Part shown: positions 1 through 9,918 of the stretch, piece by piece
Layout of the letters: each line of letters starts with the position of its first letter
Position numbering within the stretch: the first letter of the stretch is position 1
Assembly: GCA_021786215.1 (NCBI GenBank)
Contig: JAJYNT010000384.1
Location: forward strand, 1-9,918
DNA: 9,918 bases
Origin: Chloroflexota bacterium
GTDB lineage: Bacteria > Chloroflexota > UBA6077
Reading direction: 5' to 3'
Made by a program: the position numbers and the translations under genes
Notes under the pieces: model-generated
Database searches by the model: none
What the model was told of the DNA's origin: nothing
The model's input: only the letters and a program-made list of their open reading frames with translations

Positions 1-1
1 C

Positions 2-1402
<1,401 letters not shown>

Positions 1403-1405
1403 GAA

Positions 1406-5607
<4,202 letters not shown>

Positions 5608-5611
<4 letters not shown>

Positions 5612-5636
5612 CAGCATAGAAGACCTTTGATAAACT
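5608..5636 (+). promoter_or_regulatory. Predicted sigma70/SigA-type promoter of the str genes (rpsL-rpsG-fusA-tuf)
   Basis: TTGACA at 5608-5613 is a perfect consensus -35 hexamer and includes the rpoC stop codon TGA (5609-5611). After exactly 17 nt comes TAAACT at 5631-5636, which matches 4 of 6 bases of TATAAT. It is preceded by TG at 5628-5629, the one-base-offset extended -10 motif. Transcription would start near 5642-5644, leaving an untranslated leader of about 75 nt before rpsL. Optimal spacing, an extended -10 and a position directly before a ribosomal protein gene make this a convincing housekeeping promoter. It would let the str genes be transcribed independently of rpoBC. It is a prediction from sequence only. 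Confidence 0.72.
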
Positions 5637-5649
5637 CAACAATTGCTGT

Positions 5650-5673
5650 GTCCGCCGCACCCCATGAGCGGAC
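5650..5673 (+). other. Small hairpin in the rpsL leader
   Basis: GTCCGC (5650-5655) is followed after 12 nt by its reverse complement GCGGAC (5668-5673), and one further G-U pair can form outside. The hairpin would lie near the 5' end of the transcript from the predicted promoter at 5608-5636. No U-tract follows, so it is not a terminator. It could stabilise the mRNA 5' end or be chance in GC-rich DNA. Confidence 0.3.
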
Positions 5674-5703
5674 GAATCGGTAGTAGCCAAGTGAACCAGG
5701 TCT

Positions 5704-5710
5704 GGGAGGA
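5704..5710 (+). promoter_or_regulatory. Ribosome binding site deciding the TTG start of rpsL
   Basis: GGGAGGA lies 8 nt upstream of the TTG at 5719. An in-frame stop (TGA 5692-5694) lies upstream with no ATG or GTG between, and the first in-frame ATG downstream would remove the conserved [10 protein letters not shown]-terminus. This strong Shine-Dalgarno match therefore supports TTG as the true start codon. Confidence 0.85.
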
Positions 5711-5718
5711 GTTGGAGC

Positions 5719-6147
5719 TTGCCAACCATCAGTCAGTTGGTCCGCAAGGGCCGAGCGAAGACCATGAAGAAGACCAAGGCTCCGGCGTTGCGGTTCCGCT
5801 ATAACGCGCTTGAGCGGAAGACCACGCGCGGTGGCGGAGCCCCCCAGATGCGGGGCGTCTGCACTCAGGTGAAGACGATGACCCCGAAGAAGCCGAACTC
5901 GGCCCTGCGGAAGATCGCGAGGGTTCGGTTGACGAACCAGATGGAAGTGACGGCGTACATTCCCGGAGAGGGGCACAACCTGCAGGAGCACTCTGTGGTG
6001 CTGATCCGAGGCGGGCGCGTGAAGGACCTTCCTGGGGTTCGCTATCACATCATCCGAGGTGCGTTGGACGCCGCCGGCGTGAAGGATCGGAAGAAGGGCC
6101 GTTCAAAGTACGGCGCCAAAGTGCCGAAGGGCGCTGGCGGAAAGTAG
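5719..6147 (+). CDS. rpsL: 30S ribosomal protein S12 (TTG start, long form)
   Basis: 142-residue S12, the decoding-centre protein of the small subunit, which monitors codon-anticodon pairing and is the streptomycin-resistance locus. The N-terminus [11 protein letters not shown] is canonical. The conserved [11 protein letters not shown] loop is at 55-65; K57 corresponds to E. coli K43, and [10 protein letters not shown] at 101-110 contains K102 (E. coli K88) and D103, the aspartate methylthiolated by RimO where that enzyme is present. Both lysines are wild type, so no classical streptomycin-resistance substitution is visible. Between PAL (residues 22-24) and PQMRGVC it has about 14 residues more than E. 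coli S12 (124 aa), similar to the longer form in Bacillus (138 aa) and other non-proteobacterial lineages. The C-terminus ends in a short Gly/Lys tail. The start is TTG, fixed by the ribosome binding site at 5704-5710. First gene of the str cluster, 107 nt after rpoC. Confidence 0.98.
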   Translation: MPTISQLVRKGRAKTMKKTKAPALRFRYNALERKTTRGGGAPQMRGVCTQVKTMTPKKPNSALRKIARVRLTNQMEVTAYIPGEGHNLQEHSVVLIRGGRVKDLPGVRYHIIRGALDAAGVKDRKKGRSKYGAKVPKGAGGK

Positions 6148-6168
6148 TTAGGGACAGGCTGGTTGTGA

Positions 6169-6211
6169 AATACCGGGCCAGGTTCTGACAAGCAATCTCT
6201 GGCCCGGTATT
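6169..6211 (+). promoter_or_regulatory. Perfect 13-bp inverted repeat in the rpsL-rpsG spacer (candidate RNA regulatory hairpin)
   Basis: AATACCGGGCCAG (6169-6181) and CTGGCCCGGTATT (6199-6211) are exact reverse complements, enclosing a 17-nt loop that a G-U pair can shorten at its base. In RNA this is a very stable stem starting 22 nt after the rpsL stop and ending 43 nt before the rpsG start. The bases after it are not U-rich, so it is not a standard Rho-independent terminator. In E. coli the rpsL-rpsG spacer of the same mRNA holds the S7 autoregulatory operator, so a similar role is a reasonable inference. RNA processing, mRNA stabilisation or partial attenuation are alternatives. The repeat is seen directly; the function is not. 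Confidence 0.6.
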
Positions 6212-6244
6212 CATGTGGATTGTTAGGGTAGTCGTAATATCTTT

Positions 6245-6250
6245 GGAGGG
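6245..6250 (+). promoter_or_regulatory. Ribosome binding site deciding the rpsG start
   Basis: GGAGGG ends 4 nt before the ATG at 6255. It favours that start over the in-frame ATG at 6213, which would add 14 non-conserved residues, overlaps the right arm of the upstream hairpin and has no Shine-Dalgarno sequence. Confidence 0.9.
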
Positions 6251-6254
6251 AAAC

Positions 6255-6725
6255 ATGCCGAGGCGCGCGAGGGTCGTCCGGCGGCCGGTTGTGCCGGACG
6301 CTCGATACGGCAACCGAACGATCTCCAAGTTCATAAACCGGGTAATGGAGCGGGGCAAGAAGAGCACCGCGGAGGCGATTGTCTACGATGCGCTGGATCG
6401 CATCGAGAAGCAGACGCATCGCAATCCCGCGGACACCTTCGAGCAGGCGATGAGAAATGCTGCGCCGGTGTTGGAGGTTAAGCCTCGACGGGTAGGTGGC
6501 GCTACCTATCAGGTGCCGGTGGAGATCAAGGGAGATCGTCGTTTTGCCCTCGCCATGCGTTGGATCCTTGCCTCGGCCAAGGCCAGGGGCGGTCACTCCA
6601 TGGCCGAGAGGTTGGCGGCCGAGCTGCTCGATTGTGCTCACGGAACGGGCACGACGATTAAGAAGAAGGAAGACGTGCACCGGATGGCCGAGGCCAACAA
6701 GGCCTTCGCTCATTACAGGTGGTAG
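6255..6725 (+). CDS. rpsG: 30S ribosomal protein S7
   Basis: 156 residues, the usual bacterial S7 length. S7 binds the 3' major domain of 16S rRNA, starts assembly of the 30S head and lies near the E-site tRNA. Seen directly: the basic N-terminus MPRRARVVRR, the PDARYGNRTISKFINRVMERGKK block at 14-36, the AMRNAAPVLEVKPRRVGGATYQVPVEI hairpin region at about 65-91 (the beta-hairpin that reaches toward the exit site), and the C-terminal EDVHRMAEANKAFAHYRW. The start at 6255 is chosen from the GGAGGG site and the canonical N-terminus. It follows rpsL after 107 nt that hold a strong hairpin, and fusA begins 12 nt after its TAG stop. In E. coli S7 represses translation of its own operon; the hairpin makes the same possible here but does not prove it. 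Confidence 0.98.
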   Translation: MPRRARVVRRPVVPDARYGNRTISKFINRVMERGKKSTAEAIVYDALDRIEKQTHRNPADTFEQAMRNAAPVLEVKPRRVGGATYQVPVEIKGDRRFALAMRWILASAKARGGHSMAERLAAELLDCAHGTGTTIKKKEDVHRMAEANKAFAHYRW

Positions 6726-6737
6726 GACTGAAGCCGA

Positions 6738-8813
6738 ATGCCGCGGGCCATACCACTGGAAAGAACCCGTAACATCGGAATAATTGCGCACATTGACGCC
6801 GGGAAGACCACCACGACCGAGCGGATCCTCTACTACACCGGCCGAACCTACAAGATCGGCGAGGTTCATGAGGGGACCGCGGTGATGGACTGGATGGACC
6901 AGGAGCGGGAGAGAGGCATCACGATCACGGCTGCCGCCACCACCGCTTTTTGGCGAGATCACCAGATCAACATCATCGACACGCCCGGGCACGTGGACTT
7001 CACGGTGGAGGTGGAGCGCTCCCTACGGGTGCTGGACGGCGGGGTGGTCGTATTCGATGCCGTGGCTGGTGTGGAGCCTCAGTCGGAGACCGTTTGGCGG
7101 CAGGCCGATCGCTATCACGTACCTCGCATTTGCTTTGTAAACAAGATGGATCGCACCGGCGCCGATTTCTACCGCACCATCGCGATGATCGAGGAGAGAC
7201 TTGGCGCGCGTGCAGTCCCGATTCAGATGCCTGTCGGCGCGGAGCAGGCGTTCCGCGGGGTGATCGATCTTATCGACATGGAGCTGATCGTTTTCCCCGA
7301 GGATCTCTCCGTTCCCCCTGAGCGGATGCCGGTGCCGGAGGAGTTGGTCGACGAGGTCAGGCGTCGGCGCGATGGCATGCTTGAGCGTATCGTGGAGACC
7401 AGCGACGAGTTGACGCTTCGGTATCTCGAGGGGGAGGAGATCACTCCGGCTCAATTGCGCGGTGCCTTGCGGCGGGCGAGCCTAAACTATACCCTGGTCC
7501 CCGTTCTTTGCGGCAGCGCGCTTCGCAACAAAGGGATCCAGCCGATGCTGGACGCAGTGGTGGATTACCTGCCTTCGCCGTTGGATGTTCCTCCGGTGAA
7601 CGGGCTCCGTCCCGAGACGCTGGAGCCCGAAGTTCGGCTCGTGGACGAAGACGAGCCGTTCGCCGCGCTGGCTTTTAAGATCGTGTCTGATCCGTTCGTG
7701 GGCCGGCTGGCCTACTTTCGTGTCTACTCGGGCAAGCTGGGGGCCGGTTCCTACGTTTACAACGCCACTAAGCGGCAGAAGGAACGGGTGGGACGGCTGC
7801 TGCAGATGCACGCAAACCACCGGGAAGAGGTCCAGGAGGTCTCAGCCGGGGATATCGCGGCGGCAGTAGGGTTGAAGAACACCTTCACAGGAGACACCCT
7901 GTGCGATGAGGGCCGGCCGGTTATCCTGGAGGCTATCAAGTTCCCCGAGCCTGTGATTTCGGTGGCGATAGAGCCGAAGACCAAGGCGGATCAGGACAAG
8001 ATGGGTGGTGCTCTAGCTAAGCTGGGCGAGGAAGATCCGACCTTTCGGGTCCGAACTGATTTGGAGACGGGTCAGACCATCATATCCGGCATGGGGGAGT
8101 TGCATCTTGAGGTCATCGTCGATCGGATGATGCGGGAATTCCACGTGGACGCGAACGTGGGTAGGCCTCAAGTAGCTTATCGGGAGACCATCTCCCGCCC
8201 GTCCAGGGCCGAGGGTCGGTACGTTCGGCAGACAGGCGGGCGAGGGCAGTACGGCGACGTCTGGGTGGAAGTGGAGCCGCTGCAAGCGGGACAGGGCTTC
8301 GAGTTTGTGAACAGGATCGTTGGAGGCACTGTTCCGAGGGAGTACATACCAGCGGTGGAGGCCGGTGTGAAGGAGGCCTTGGAGACCGGGGTGCTGGCCG
8401 GCTATCCCATGGTGGATGTGAAGGTCAGCCTGATGGATGGCTCCTATCACGAGGTGGATTCCTCGGAGATGGCGTTCAAGATCGCGGGCTCCATGGGGCT
8501 GAAAAATGCAGTTGGCAAGGCGGCTCCGCTGCTGCTGGAGCCGATCATGAAGGTCGAAGTGGTGATGCCCGAGGAGTTTCTCGGGGATGTTATGGGGGAC
8601 ATCAACGCTCGTCGCGGCCACGTACTCGGTGTGGACGCGCGTGCGGGCTCGCAGGTGGTGCGCGCCCAGGTTCCTCTGGCGGAGATGTTTGGATACGCGA
8701 CCGAGCTTCGCTCTATGACCCGTGGGAGGGCGACCCACTCGATGGAGTTCTCCCACTACGCGCCAGTTCCCATCACCATCAGCGAGGAAGTCGTATCCAG
8801 GTCGCGCTCGTAA
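6738..8813 (+). CDS. fusA: Translation elongation factor G
   Basis: 691-residue EF-G, the GTPase that drives tRNA-mRNA translocation and, with the recycling factor, ribosome splitting; target of fusidic acid. G-domain motifs: AHIDAGKT at 17-24 (P-loop), RGITIT at 59-64 (switch I), DTPGH at 81-85 (switch II), NKMD at 135-138 and SAL at 260-262. Domain II begins near 305, domain III near 405 ([15 protein letters not shown] at 450-464), domain IV near 485 with [18 protein letters not shown] and the tip loop [15 protein letters not shown], including H571, which enters the decoding site. Domain V has the [22 protein letters not shown] region. Length and motifs are those of a standard EF-G close to B. 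subtilis FusA (about 692 aa). The only Shine-Dalgarno-like bases are AGGA at 6724-6727, overlapping the rpsG stop, or GAAG at 6730-6733; both are weak, so translation is probably coupled to rpsG. Thr and Ala codons are mainly C-ending, unlike tuf. Confidence 0.98.
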   Translation: MPRAIPLERTRNIGIIAHIDAGKTTTTERILYYTGRTYKIGEVHEGTAVMDWMDQERERGITITAAATTAFWRDHQINIIDTPGHVDFTVEVERSLRVLDGGVVVFDAVAGVEPQSETVWRQADRYHVPRICFVNKMDRTGADFYRTIAMIEERLGARAVPIQMPVGAEQAFRGVIDLIDMELIVFPEDLSVPPERMPVPEELVDEVRRRRDGMLERIVETSDELTLRYLEGEEITPAQLRGALRRASLNYTLVPVLCGSALRNKGIQPMLDAVVDYLPSPLDVPPVNGLRPETLEPEVRLVDEDEPFAALAFKIVSDPFVGRLAYFRVYSGKLGAGSYVYNATKRQKERVGRLLQMHANHREEVQEVSAGDIAAAVGLKNTFTGDTLCDEGRPVILEAIKFPEPVISVAIEPKTKADQDKMGGALAKLGEEDPTFRVRTDLETGQTIISGMGELHLEVIVDRMMREFHVDANVGRPQVAYRETISRPSRAEGRYVRQTGGRGQYGDVWVEVEPLQAGQGFEFVNRIVGGTVPREYIPAVEAGVKEALETGVLAGYPMVDVKVSLMDGSYHEVDSSEMAFKIAGSMGLKNAVGKAAPLLLEPIMKVEVVMPEEFLGDVMGDINARRGHVLGVDARAGSQVVRAQVPLAEMFGYATELRSMTRGRATHSMEFSHYAPVPITISEEVVSRSRS

Positions 8814-8855
8814 GCTTACAGACGCAGTCGCAGTTGTCGGGAGGAATTGCAGGTC

Positions 8856-9918
<1,063 letters not shown>

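Noticed and set aside
5664..5804. 46-codon leader ORF starting at ATG 5664 and overlapping rpsL in another frame
   Set aside because: No Shine-Dalgarno sequence before the ATG, it runs into the conserved S12 gene in a different frame, and its peptide has no run of regulatory codons as in attenuator leaders.
6199..6224. Rho-independent terminator after rpsL
   Set aside because: The stem is strong but the following bases (TCATGTGGATTG) are not a U-tract, and a full terminator would isolate rpsG, fusA and tuf, for which no separate promoter was found.
6235..6240. TAATAT as a -10 box for an rpsG promoter
   Set aside because: No -35 hexamer at 16-18 nt upstream, and a start from it would place the transcript 5' end in or next to the rpsG ribosome binding site.
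6213..6254. In-frame upstream ATG extending rpsG by 14 residues
   Set aside because: It overlaps the hairpin arm, has no ribosome binding site and adds residues absent from S7. The ATG at 6255 has GGAGGG and the usual MPRR start.

Overview
The window is a stretch of the conserved bacterial rpoBC–str locus, read entirely on the + strand: 3' part of rpoB (RNA polymerase beta), complete rpoC (beta'), rpsL (ribosomal protein S12), rpsG (S7), fusA (EF-G), and most of tuf (EF-Tu), which runs off the right edge. All six reading frames look intact, with no frameshift, mobile element, CRISPR array, tRNA or rRNA gene. The DNA is GC-rich. Several protein features (an EF-Tu resembling Chloroflexus/Anaerolinea types, a long beta' with an extra N-terminal coiled-coil segment, a beta and beta' without the large proteobacterial insertions, and the long form of S12) suggest a member of the Chloroflexota or a close relative. 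This placement rests on recalled family sequences, not on a search.

Layout: rpoB (2-1402) and rpoC (1406-5611) are separated by 3 nt. A 107-nt gap follows. It begins with a strong sigma70/SigA-type promoter whose -35 hexamer overlaps the rpoC stop codon, followed by a leader with a small hairpin and a good ribosome binding site in front of an rpsL gene that starts with TTG. A second 107-nt gap, between rpsL and rpsG, holds a perfect 13-bp inverted repeat at the place where the Escherichia coli str mRNA carries the S7 translational operator. rpsG and fusA are 12 nt apart and probably translationally coupled. tuf follows fusA after 42 nt with its own strong ribosome binding site. No Rho-independent terminator is visible anywhere, so read-through from rpoBC into the str genes is possible in addition to the internal promoter.

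Together the genes supply the transcription core enzyme, two small-subunit proteins (the S12 decoding-centre protein and the S7 head-assembly protein) and the two elongation GTPases. This is core machinery, and I do not see an undescribed system. The points worth a second look are the strikingly different codon usage of tuf compared with its neighbours, the rpsL–rpsG hairpin with a possible pseudoknot, the promoter built into the rpoC stop codon, and the roughly 187-residue coiled-coil insertion in beta'.
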